A DNA stretch of 64,000 nucleotides, from contig OX422205.1 of NCBI GenBank assembly GCA_949130485.1, positions 6,556,235 through 6,620,234 on the forward strand. The letters run 5' to 3'. Numbering within the stretch: position 1 is the stretch's first letter; every line of letters starts with the position of its first letter. The translations under genes were made by a program, and so were the position numbers. Origin of the DNA: Agelas oroides. Taxonomy: Eukaryota > Porifera > Demospongiae > Agelasida > Agelasidae. Below, piece by piece: positions 11,701 to 30,995 of this stretch. The notes under the pieces were generated by a model that was not told where the DNA came from, did not search any database, and saw only the letters and a program-made list of their open reading frames with translations.

Positions 11701-14161
11701 TCCAAGATCACCACCTCCCAGCGGATCATCTCCAAGATCACCACCTCCCAGCGGATCCTCTCCAAGATCACCACCTCCCAGCGGATCATCTCCAAGATCA
11801 CCACCTCCCAGCGGATCCTCTCCAAGATCACCACCTCCCAGCGGATCATCTCCAAGATCACCACCTCCCAGCGGATCCTCTCCAAGATCACCACCTCCCA
11901 GCGGATCCTCTCCAAGATCACCACCTCCCAGCGGATCCCCTCCTGACGTAGAGCAGTCTGTACTGTGGCTACCAAATGGGTTAGGAGGTACGTTAAAACT
12001 CTCTTGTGTGGGTACAGGTTTCGAGGTGACATCATCATGACGTATGGAGTCAATCTCATCCAATGTGTCAAAGGGATTTGGAGCTAGCTGGTAGACATTG
12101 GTATCTGGGCTTTCAAAGTCTTGATCAAATGGGTTGGAGGCTTGGTAGGTCGTGGTGGTAGGGGGCTCCTCAACAAAGGGAAAGTTTTGTGCGGAGTCAC
12201 TGACAGGAGCAATGTGGGAACTCTCCACATGCGTGCTCGGAGAACCAGCAGGATTGGAGTCAACAGGACTGGGACTTCTGTCTTTGTTCTTTTCCAGAAA
12301 ACACTCTCCCTTGAGTTGCTCGCACTGTATTCCCTCTGCCGCTGTTTCCTGCCTCTCTCTACCGTTTCCTCCTGTCTCCTCTCTCACTTCTCTCCTTTCT
12401 TCCTCTTCTTCCTCCTCCTCACCCTGTTCCTCCTCATCCTCTTCTTCTTTCTCTTTCTCCTCCTCCTCCTCCTTCTCTTTCCCTCTGTCCTCCCCCTCTC
12501 CCTCCTTGTCACTGACACTGGAGCCATCATCCAATGCACTGTCTGTCTGACTCAACTTGAGAACTTGGTCTGACAAACTGTCTGGCGCCTCGTGACCAAC
12601 AGTCGTCATATCATGATTCACTGTATCTGGCGCCTCATGCTGTAAGGTATACAGCAGCGCATGGTCCAAGAAAGGCTCTGGCTTGCCATGAGAATGGTGA
12701 GCTTTCATCTTGCTACTCTCAGCAATGTGGCTCCCCTCATTCCCAGAGCTAACAGAGCCATCACTGTCCTCTCCCGCCTCCTCCCCTGGCTCCGGAGATC
12801 TCTTAACATGCTCTATAAAGCCAAGAATTTCACAAAACTATTCAATGAACAAAACAGCCAAAACACTCAAGTGAGAACGGACATAGCTCAAACCCAGGCA
12901 TCCTGCTCCAGATTCTGTCTTGCAGCTTTGGAATTTGGGACAGAAACCTTGGGTTTGAGGTTAGAAGAGACATCCACCAGACAAGAGCATGCCCACCTTG
13001 TCCTCGCTGGGTGTTCTGCAGGGACTGTACTCTCAGTGCTGGCTCCAGGGCCTCAGGAGCTGCTTCAAACTCCAGACTTGCAGTGTCCACAGTGCTGAGG
13101 GGGGATGAAGTCATCCTTTGTTTACTGTCGCTCATAATGAAACTACCCTGTGTGCTTGTTGTGTAAACTTGCATGCTCACATGTTGAAGGTGAGTTGAGA
13201 GAGTCCAGCTAGTAACTGCTTCAGCGCACTCATTGTCTCAGCATTCCTCAGGCAGCTGTATATCTCATAGTACTGTCCAAGCAGGGCGTCATCCTGACAC
13301 AGCACACTGATGTAGCTCTCCAGGGAACACTCATTCACTGCCAGACGAATCCACGCCCGACACCGTCCACTGTCCGATTGAGCATACTGCAAGCTGAGAG
13401 AAAGGGGGAAAGGGAGGGGAATGGTAAATTGTTTAGCTTTGTTGTGTAGTGGACTTATAAAACAAAAGACGATACCCGTTGATGTATTTTATTGCTTGTT
13501 TCCGTGAGATCTTCAGTACCACTGGCCAGAATGAGGTGGCCTGTCCAAACCACCCTCCTTTAAGACCGTGGCGCAGTACGTTCTCAAACCTAGCACACAG
13601 CCGCTGTGTGGCTCGACAGTCCACAATTGCACTCTCGTGCTTTCGTGTTGCGTACAATAACTGGGCCTGTGGGGAATATAAGACCAGGGATCTGATTAAT
13701 GGTGCATACAACCACATGAACTAGTCTGGGGTCCAGAGTACACACGAACATGGGTCATCTAACTACAGTAGCCGAGCTCACAAATTGCAGACACTTGCTC
13801 GTTCTAGTCTATCAAGCTAAACCATCTCTCACTCAACCTCAATCCAGCTAGATGGTACCTCGATCAATAGACTGTAGCACACATACACCTCATGCCACCT
13901 TACACACTGCTGCTCACCTCTTTAATGGCTTCAGCGAGTTTCTTGAGCAGCGAAAGGCGAAGCTTCTCCTGGCCATCTAGAAACGCGGGGGCATCTACAA
14001 CAGAAAAGGAGGGCACTAATTGGAAACACAGTCCCACACGCTACAGTGGGATCTGCAGGAGCACTAGACGTTAGAAATAAAGTGAGTACAATACATGAGG
14101 TAGTTCCCGACTCACTCTTCTGCTGTTTGAACAACGAGCTCTTCTTCATTAGCAGATCCAT
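8747..14161 (-). CDS. RUN-domain protein with C1 and Rubicon-homology zinc domain (PLEKHM1/DEF8-like)
   Basis: Probably an adaptor in late endosome, lysosome or autophagy traffic, by analogy to PLEKHM1, DEF8 and Rubicon. Start ATG 14161 (MDLLMKKSSLFKQQK). RUN domain (about 14161-13180): ARFENVLRHGLKG, SFWPVVLKISRKQAIKYING and GRCRAWIRLAVNECSLESYI closely resemble PLEKHM1. A long acidic, low-complexity middle (about 12800-11220) holds three NPF motifs (complement of 12127-12135, 12070-12078, 11974-11982), a poly-Glu stretch and a 10-residue repeat. The C-terminal part matches DEF8: helix with LRKKIVQLQLRLQKMKEV (about 10810), C1-like CEGCGKRVTGLIRTWYLC (about 10600), ICPEKGLTHQHFRCARC, VCDYSGLYYCPACHKRDQAI, VLHNWDF (about 10100-9930), GYFCEVCASEEVLFPFDRHV (about 9100), final CSKCYRLGRR. 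I see no PH domain between RUN and C1, unlike PLEKHM1. Exons near 8870-8950 are less certain. Confidence 0.85.
9380..9510. repeat. Purine-rich GGGA/GGTGA repeat in intron
   Basis: Imperfect gaggtgagggagggag repeats on the + strand, a pyrimidine tract on the coding strand, inside an intron of the RUN/DEF8-like gene. Confidence 0.8.
10155..10365. repeat. Tandem repeat of TCACATGATCA-containing units in intron
   Basis: About nine units of 21 to 24 bp alternating between two variants (gggtcacatgatcacacaca and a form with an extra atca). Each contains the near-palindrome CACATGATCA. It lies in an intron of the RUN/DEF8-like gene. Confidence 0.85.
10930..11155. repeat. 35-bp minisatellite in intron
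   Basis: About six near-identical units of atgagtatcatggggagggg plus acacacccacacaca. It lies in the intron between the acidic middle exon and the coiled segment of the RUN/DEF8-like gene. Confidence 0.9.
11612..11945 (-). repeat. 30-bp coding minisatellite (10-residue DPLGGGDLG repeat)
   Basis: About eleven copies of a 30-bp unit inside the large middle exon encode an acidic Gly-rich decapeptide alternating GEDPLGGGDL and GDDPLGGGDL. The unit is a multiple of three, so copy number can change without breaking the frame. It is followed on the protein by looser LLGDGSLPGDTSLPG-like repeats (11400-11600), apparently older, decayed copies. Confidence 0.9.
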
Positions 14162-14444
14162 CACAGGAAGGAAAAGATGGGCGTGGCAAGTCGGCGTCCA
14201 AAAGGTGGGTGTGGCAGGTAGGAATCTGATTCCTGCATACTTCAGCTCCTCCCGGGATCCCCAACCTCCTCGATCCTCTTCAAGTTTCCAATTTGCTTGG
14301 CATGGAGGACATTAAGAAAATGTGTGGAGCATGCACTCATATTCATAACTCTTGTGTGCATGTCAGTCTTGTGAGAGAGACAATAAAAGTGTATGCACTG
14401 CAATATTAAAAATAGAGTTCACACTGATATGGTTGGTATCAGGT

Positions 14445-17629
<3,185 letters not shown>

Positions 17630-17800
17630 AGTCAACTGATCTGCAATTTATGGACTTTGACCGTACAGGAATTCAGGAGGGGAGTTCAGTATTCATTTTG
17701 GGTGGGGCTGAAATTGGTGTGCATTAGTAGGAATTTATTGAGGGGATTGCTGCCATGTGGACAGTGAGTGAGAGGTGAGGCCTGGAAAGGAGGAGGAGGC
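17630..17800. promoter_or_regulatory. Divergent intergenic region, copine / MRPS17
   Basis: 171 bp lie between divergent start codons. A shared bidirectional promoter is inferred; no specific site is identified. Confidence 0.5.
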
Positions 17801-18242
17801 ATGGCCCAGTTCATTGGGAGGGTGATTGGCACAAAGATGCAGAAGACGGCAAAGGTAGAGGTGACGAGAATGTTCCTACACCCACAAGTACTGAAGGTGA
17901 GTGACTACCTCATGTGCACCTGAACCCACACCAAGTAAATTGGTTCAAGAGTCAAGACTTTCTCTTTGTCTATCCCTGCAGTATATCCGCAAGCGCAAGA
18001 CCTTCTTTGCTCACGATGAGAATGAGCAATGTCGCACTGGGGACCTGGTCATAATCAAAGAGTGTCGGCCCATCAGCAAGAAGAAGCACTTTACTGTGGT
18101 AGAGATTGTTGAGGAGGGGCTTAAACTCACTACACCTGCTGTTGAGACCCTCTCACAGGGAGACATTCATACTGCAGCTGCTTCTGGGACCCCTACACAG
18201 GCAGACACCTGCTCTGAACATGGTACACCAGCACCTACTTGA
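17801..18242 (+). CDS. MRPS17: Mitochondrial small-subunit ribosomal protein uS17m
   Basis: 16S-type rRNA-binding OB-fold protein of the mitochondrial small ribosomal subunit. Exon 17801-17896 ([20 protein letters not shown]) and exon 17982-18242 join in phase 0 to 118 residues. The S17 signature is clear: [19 protein letters not shown], then [40 protein letters not shown]. After the core comes a Thr/Ala-rich tail of about 40 residues with no recognisable motif. Convergent with RMDN. Confidence 0.93.
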
Positions 18243-18507
18243 GGTAGCTGATTATCACATTGTATTTCATTATCATTTCCACTGGTTTATAAGACATTGA
18301 AGAAACAAATTGCCTGCTACCTGTACTGCTATCATTGCTGGGTGGTGATTTCAGTGATTCTACAAAACTGTGATCAAAGGAGTCTTAGTGCTCAGGGGTC
18401 ATCTAACTTTCTTCAAGAGGTCTGCTGCCTCGTCCTTTGCCTGCAAGGAATAGTAACAGCCATGGCACATCCCTGGTGGACTAAACACAAAACTTTTACA
18501 ATCTTGT

Positions 18508-19913
18508 TCAAAGAAAATGCATGATGGAATCTTGCACTAAAATCTCAGAATTTATGGGTGGATCTAATTGCCTGGAGGACTGAAAAACAAAGTTACGAAC
18601 CTCTACAATCTCTGGTAGTTCGCTGGGATATTCTGCAGCCTTCTTGAGCCACTCCCTAGCCTCCTCCTTGTGCCCCAGCTGCATGTGGCACTTGCCAAGG
18701 TACAACCAGTTTGGAACATAGAAACCCGGGTCAACTGAAGATTACAAAATTAGACATAATCCATGACATAGAGCTCGTAGTATTTGTGTGCATACAAACG
18801 GTGTACCTTTCTCTGCAGCTTCAAAATGTGACAGAGCCTGCCAAGAGGAGGTGCAGGGGAATTGACAAATCACACAGCAATGGTCTCATTCCCAGACCTG
18901 ATATACACATGTGGTATGGGAACGAGACCACAATGGTTCTCCCACCTCCTCATAGCTTGAGCAGGGGGGCGTGGCAAAGATCACAGTAGCCACCTTGCGC
19001 TGGTACCAGGGCACTGACGCCACACTGTAGCACCTGCAAAGATGTGAACATGATAGCACGGGCAGAGGATGATATGTTCCACAACTTACCACTGCCCCAG
19101 CAGATGTCTGCATGTTGCATCCTCTGGGTTCAGCTCGATGGCTTTCTATGAAGATAAACAGACTTAGGGTATAAACAACCGAGTGTATGTAGCCGTGTCC
19201 CCCTCCCTGCCTACCTACCAGGAAATGGTCTCTGATTTCAAAGGATCGCTCAATCTTCCTCCGGTAACCTTCAAAGTCACTTGCCCAGCTGAGCACAATC
19301 CCCATCCACTTGTGACAGGCAAAGTTCTTGCTACTGGCAGCCACTGAACGCTCAGCGTACACAAGCCCCCGCTCTGCTAGCCTCCTGGCCTCGTCCTGGC
19401 TAGAGGCGTAGTACTTTCCCACTTTATAACAGAGCCTGGCCAGTCGCCACAGTACCTCACCCTCCTCCCAGTGGGCCAGCGGCTCCAGGTAGGCTAGTGC
19501 CTCTTGCATCTGGTTCTCTTCATACAGACGGTCCACATGTTGTAGGATCTGTGGCAGCTGGTTCTGGGTGGTGGCTGCTTGCGCGACTGCTGCTGGGGCC
19601 ACGGCCAAAAGACTCACAGCTCCAACTGCCTTGTCCATGGCGTGAGAGTGAATGGATCCATCAGTCACATGCTCACACTTAAAAGGGGCCATGTCATTTA
19701 TGTAGTTCTAAGGCCCTTACAAGGTGAAAACATGAGTGAAAAACACTGACCGTTTTACTTTACCTTGGCAAGCCTGCCCCTGTGTCTCCACACCATGCGG
19801 ACGACAGGATCACCCCATCCCTTGAAGATAACCCTCCTCTGTAAAAGAACTCTCCAGTAGAGGCGCCTCGCGCCCCACACACCTCGCAAACCTCCAAGAA
19901 AGGAACGGTACAT
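18508..19913 (-). CDS. RMDN: Regulator of microtubule dynamics protein (RMDN/FAM82 family)
   Basis: TPR-like helical protein; vertebrate members sit on mitochondria or at ER contacts and on spindle microtubules. Start ATG 19913 gives an Arg- and Trp-rich N-terminus without acidic residues for about 35 codons (MYRSFLGGLRGVWGARRLYW), like a mitochondrial presequence. It splices at AAG-GT (about 19765) to an exon starting NYINDMAPFKCE (about 19708). Family blocks: EGEVLWRLARLCYKVGKYY (about 19450), FACHKWMGIVLSWASDFEGY (about 19290), CYSVASVPWYQRKVATVIFA (about 19000), VPNWLYLGKCHMQLGHKEEA (about 18690). The last exon runs to TGA at 18508; its end (SSRQLDPPINSEIL) is unlike vertebrate RMDN1. Confidence 0.88.
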
Positions 19914-20349
19914 CGTTTACTCTCTAATTCAGCGAATAGTAACCTTAAACGAAAATATTTCTTACTTGAACGAAGGCATTTCATTTTGTGTTGTGCCAAC
20001 TTGTGGGAAGCCGTTGTCGAGGAAATTCCGTCTGAGATTGGATCGAGGATATGTTCCGAAACTGAGGAGCTGAGTGGCCCAGCAAATCTGACCGGTGAGT
20101 CGCTTGAAGCAGTTTTTATCTCCAGGGCATTTGTAGCCTTAAGATCAGCGCGCCGGGAACCAGGCTAGCCCGTTGCATGTTATCAGGCGAAATCAACTGA
20201 CTCTTTCATTCGCATTGTGATCTGCAAACGGTCATGTTTTGTTCATTGTACATACGTTCATTGTCAAAATGCAAAACTAGATGATCTTTCTCCTCCCCCT
20301 CCATTTTGGTGTTATCTTTCTCATGGCTAACATTGTTAGGTGTAGTGCG
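19914..20349. promoter_or_regulatory. Divergent intergenic region, RMDN / MBTPS1
   Basis: Up to 436 bp between divergent starts. An in-frame ATG at 20281, preceded directly by TAG, would lengthen the protease by 23 residues and shorten the gap to 367 bp. No motif is assigned. Confidence 0.45.
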
Positions 20350-26394
<6,045 letters not shown>

Positions 26395-26762
26395 GGCCAC
26401 ACAGGTATGCACTAGAAGTTAGGGAGAGGTACAGGCAGACATTGTTAACTTGTTTTGTGTTTCTCACTGCAGGATCAGTGGCTCCACATGCACACCCACT
26501 GGCTGGGGGCTGCATGCAGGCAGCACTAAACTTTGTTCCGACATGTTATTTATTAAATTAGAGAATTATATATCGTTTGTAGCATATCAAATTTTGAATC
26601 AAGTTCCAACAAAATTATTTCTACACGCATGGACAGATCAACACAATGAGACACACCAGACCAGAGAAGGAGGAAAGTAGACTGTGATGTGATGATAAAT
26701 TCTGTGTTTGTAAAACAACACTTTCAGACAACACGACACAAGACAATACAATACACAAAACA
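26395..26762. other. Convergent intergenic region, MBTPS1 / SNRK
   Basis: 368 bp between the two stop codons, holding both 3' UTRs. It is AT-rich after 26525, with an ATTAAA-like site near 26548. I see no gene in it. Confidence 0.6.
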
Positions 26763-29700
26763 TTATAATATACAACAAAACACTGATCTGAGTGTGGTGT
26801 TGCCTGTCCTTAATGGTCTGGCCTCCTCCAGTTCCATCGACACACCTTCTAGGCTTTTTTCTGTTGACTCCTCATCACTCAATTCAAATTTAGACACCAC
26901 AGAGTTGGCGAGGTCACTCATGTCCTTCTCTCCACCACTGAGACTACTGTCTGTCCGTGTGGAGCCGCTGCGCTGCCGCCTTATGTTCTCCAGCAGTTCA
27001 GTTAGGTTTTCTGCAGCATTCCCATCAGCTGTGGTTGCAGGAAGACTGTTGTACTGACGCATTCGCAGCAGCTTGTCCTTGTTGCGCACATGTCTTCGGT
27101 GTTTGTCCCTGTGTCCCCCATCATCAGAACTAACGCTGTCCACACGTGCCAGATGAGAGACGTTCCTCTTGCGATATGGCATCCGCTTATTGCGATGTTT
27201 CAATGTGGTTTCAAACACGTTTGAAAGCTCCTCATCAGAGCTGCCAGTCCAGTAATGAGTCGGGGATCTCCTGCTCATTAGCAGTGGAGAGTTGCTAGGG
27301 GAGTGCCGGGGGAAGGTTGCACCCTTAGGGAAGCGTCCCGAGGTCGTCATCAGCTCCACAATGTCATCCTCGTCCTCCTCCTCTTCATCACTCACATCTG
27401 ACTTGCTCACCAAGCCAACAACCGAGGGGGAACTTCGTGAGTTTTGTAGACGTCTTGACTGGGGACTGTGGGGGCTATTGGACATGGATCGTGCTGATTG
27501 AATCTCCGGAATGCTTTCTGTCTCGCTCTCTTCCTCAAACACTGACAGTTGCCGAGTGGGTCGAAAATGGTCGACATGTTCTCTTGGGATCGGCTCCTCG
27601 GTAACCTGTACATTGAGGGGAAAGGCAGGTTTGGGGCTCTGCCACTGCGAGAGTTGCTCACCAGCTAGCCCAACACGTGGACTGTTGTAGTTGTGGTAGA
27701 GGGAAGAGGGGACGGGGGTGCTCTGGGGTGAACCAGCCTCTTCACTGTGTCTTCTCACCTCAAAGTGGTTGTGTAGGTGAGAGTGGTGGTGAGGAGGGGG
27801 AGTGACAAGGGGCATGCGTCGCTGGAGAACACCTGTTTCAACCGACCCCCGCTTGTTGGGGGAGGGTGTGTTAAACTTCCTGTATACAACAGAGACAAGT
27901 ACAGATAATGATGAAGTCATTAGGTTGCCTAAATAGACTACAGTCTGTCATACAGGTGTGCATGACTCACGAGAAAGGAAAGGGTCCACTAGGGTGGATA
28001 GGAGTGTAGAGGACAGGGAGGGAGGCCTTGCGTGAGTGTGCAGGGGTGCTGGGGGCGAGTGGGGAGCGGCACTGCTTTCGGTGTCTCTCAGCCTCAGCAA
28101 GAAGGAAGAAGGCAGCAGCTGTACTACCATAGGGCACATCTATAATGTCTCTGTGAAAAGGGGAGGAGGGAGGGGAGGAGAGGGAAGGAGGGAGGGGAGG
28201 AGGAGAGGGAAGGAGGGAGGGGAGGAGGGAGGGGAGAAGGGAGGGGAGGAGGGAGGGGAGGAGAGGGAAGGGGGCTCAGGTATGCTGCAGTCTGCCCCCA
28301 CCAATATGCCAACACTTGCACACATGACTGGAACAGAAGAGAACGCACAATTACACTGGTATGCCATTCCCCAACACACCCACAGCTGAGCTCTGAAATG
28401 AAACCTGTAAAGTGAACCGGGTGGTGGTCCTGAAAGAGGAGTTGATCATCTTCCACATTGACTGATTTCCTGGTGCCAGAAATACGTGACAAAATATCAT
28501 TCATTAGACAGAGGCTTCTGCCTACTCTCTCCTGCTGAGTCCACATCAACCAGCATGTGTTCACACTATTCACACTACTACTCTCTCCTGCTGAGTCCAC
28601 ATCAACCAGCATGTGTTCACACTATTCACACTACTACTCTCTCCTGCTGAGTCCACATCAACCAGCATGTGTTCACACTATTCACACTACTCTCTCCTGC
28701 TGAGTCCACATCAACCAGCATGTGTTCACACTATTCACACTACTACTCTCTCCTGCTGAGTCCACATCAACCAGCATGTGTTCACACTATTCACACTACT
28801 ACTCTCTCCTGCTGAGTCCACATCAACCAGCATGTGTTCACACTATTCACACTACTCTCTCCTGCTGAGTCCACATCAACCAGCATGTGTTCACACTATT
28901 CACACTACTCTCTCCTGCTGAGTCCACATCAACCAGCATGTGTTCACACTATTCACACTACTCTCTCCTGCTGAGTCATCAACCAGCATGTGTTCACACT
29001 ATTCACACTACTACTAACTTAATTCACTACATAAATTGAAACTATGTATAATCATTAGTTGGCCCTGTCCATGTATATCTGAGAGGGTTGGCTCACTGCA
29101 AGTACCAGTAACTGTTGCCTCTACTAGAGAACGGTCTTGATAAAAATAAATCGGTTTAAGAAGTCTGTCTCTCTCACACCTCAGAATGTTTTCTTGTGTG
29201 CCATAGCCGCCCAGCTCCATGCGGTGTAGGATGTACTCTGTATCTTCCGATGGGATCTCCTCAATCTTGGTGATGGAGGGGACGGGGACCGTGTCCTCCC
29301 ACTGCCCCTCCCTCAGCCATGGGTGGTCCACCACAGTCTCCAGAGAGGAGCGTTGTTGTGCGTCCACTACAAGCATGGTACTGAGCAGGCTGAGGGGAGG
29401 GAGAAGAGGAAAGGGGCGAGAAAGTGTGTAATAGAAAGAGAAGTTAGAGGAGAAATGCAGAGACATGGAGAGAGACAACTGTGTAATGGGTGTTGCTACA
29501 GGCCATTCCAGACTTGACTCAGAACAACAATACTATTTGGCATGATCCAAGTGTACACAAAGCATGTACTGTATTACGTGTGACTAATCAAACCATTTCG
29601 TTACCAAGCACTCACACAAACTATGTCAACACAGTTATTATTGTAGCCTTACAAGGTCGCTGCCCACCAATCAAATGTCAGGAGCAAGATTGGTACAGCT

Positions 29701-30816
29701 AGCAACCTTTCTACAAGACGATGCATCGTGTATGATGCTCTTGCTATAGAGAGAAGCTGCTGAAAGAAGTGCTGCAACAAACTTGCCAAATACCACACCA
29801 CAAAGCATCAATAGCAAACGATACAGCAGGAGCTGATGTCACATGACAACACTGACTGAGGCTTCTTACTGCTTGCAAGTGTCTGTGACGTGTGTCGGCA
29901 GATGGTACTTCCCGTCCATAATGTGTGTGAGTGTCTCGCTGACACCCCCGGACGCAAATGGTGACTGTCCTGTTATCATCATAAAGAGAATGACCCCAAG
30001 ACTCCACACATCTGGGCGGGAGAAAACAAGGTCCTTATATCTTTGACTACACCTCCACTGCAGGCAAGGTGCTTGTAGCCTAAACTAGCTAGCCAGTGGG
30101 GAATGAAAGTCATGAAAGCAAACAGTCAATGTTGACGCAACCCTCCGTCAACATTGCTTCCAAAACTTGCAATTACACACCTGCACAATAACAATACCCC
30201 AATGGTTTTAGCACACATTATCAATTGACTCACCCACTTTCCGAGGGTCATACGAATCGCCCAGCAGTATCTCTGGGGCCGAATACTCTAGGGAACCACA
30301 GGAGGACTCAATGAGCTCCCCAGGCAGGAATGTCCGGGAGAGACCGAAGTCAGTCAACTTCACGCGAAGGGGCTCATGTCCCCGGCCCAGACAAAAGACC
30401 AGGTTCTCAGGCTTAAGGTCACGGTGCACAACATGCAAACTATGGCAATAGCGGATGGCGGACACCATCTGCCGGAAAATCTGCCGCGCTAAATTCTCCT
30501 CGATCCCAGTAGGGTGTTTCATGATGAAGTCATACAGGTCTCCCCCGTCCCCCAGCTCTTCAATGAGATAGAGCTTCGTCTGTGTGTCGATAACTTCATA
30601 GAGACGTATGATGCTGGGATGTGTGACCAGTTTCATGCACCGCACCTCCTGGTAGAGGTGGGACTTGGACACCTCGTCCAGTTTTGTCTTATCGATCACC
30701 TTGATCGCGACGCGCAGTCCTGTGAACACGTGCCGCGCACTCTTCACCACTGCAAAGTGACCGGAGCCCAGCGTCTCCTCCATGTTATACAGCCCGGCCA
30801 CCTCCTGCGAGGTCAT
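26763..30816 (-). CDS. SNRK: SNRK-type serine/threonine protein kinase (AMPK-related)
   Basis: SNF1/AMPK-related kinase, activated in vertebrates by LKB1. Start ATG 30816 ([17 protein letters not shown]). Kinase domain: GSGHFAVVK glycine loop, [10 protein letters not shown] with the catalytic Lys, [13 protein letters not shown] catalytic loop, [30 protein letters not shown] activation and P+1 loops (all in exon 30230-30816), then [17 protein letters not shown] (about 29980) and [14 protein letters not shown] (about 29310). A UBA-like segment follows: [17 protein letters not shown], spliced to [20 protein letters not shown] (about 28090). The large last exon (26763-27880) encodes a Ser-rich, acidic tail with DEEEEDEDD. 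The protein ends in CCIL, a possible CaaX prenylation box; as I recall, vertebrate SNRK also ends in a CaaX-like sequence. Exon order matches SNRK rather than NUAK or SIK. Confidence 0.93.
28150..28270. repeat. Purine-rich GGGAGGGGAGGA repeat in SNRK intron
   Basis: About 120 bp of gaggagggaggggaggaga-type repeat directly upstream (coding sense) of the exon encoding DIIDVPYGS. On the coding strand it is a pyrimidine tract leading to the acceptor. Confidence 0.85.
28516..29010. repeat. 53/56-bp tandem repeat in SNRK intron
   Basis: About nine copies of a unit built from ctctctcctgctgagtccac, atcaaccagcatgtgttcac and actattcacactacta. Some copies lack one cta (53 bp). Units are nearly identical head to tail with no unique spacers. 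Confidence 0.92.
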
Positions 30817-30995
30817 GGCGCCTTGTGTCTCCTTTTCTCTGCCACAACAAACTACGTATGTAGGATTCTATGTATAATGTAAGGCTTGATCCAGACTCGT
30901 GCCTTCACACTGCCTTAAATAAATATCTGACCGCAAATGATCCAATTAACGGAAATTGTTGTGACATTTTTGAAATTTTAGTCAACGTTGAAGTG
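30817..30995. promoter_or_regulatory. Divergent intergenic region, SNRK / COQ9
   Basis: 179 bp between divergent start codons. A shared promoter is inferred from arrangement only. Confidence 0.5.

Noticed and set aside
11472..11951. Frames of 160 codons on the opposite strand and shifted frame across the 30-bp repeat
   Set aside because: By-products of the coding minisatellite; the DPLGGGD frame is the one continuous with NPF motifs and exon borders.
28390..28480. Segment reading [20 protein letters not shown] as an SNRK exon
   Set aside because: The exon ending QENIL splices in frame directly to DIIDVPYGS at about 28150, matching the SNRK UBA-like order, so this piece is not needed.
28516..29010. 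Regularly spaced repeats that could suggest a CRISPR array
   Set aside because: Units are head to tail without unique spacers, and this is an animal intron.
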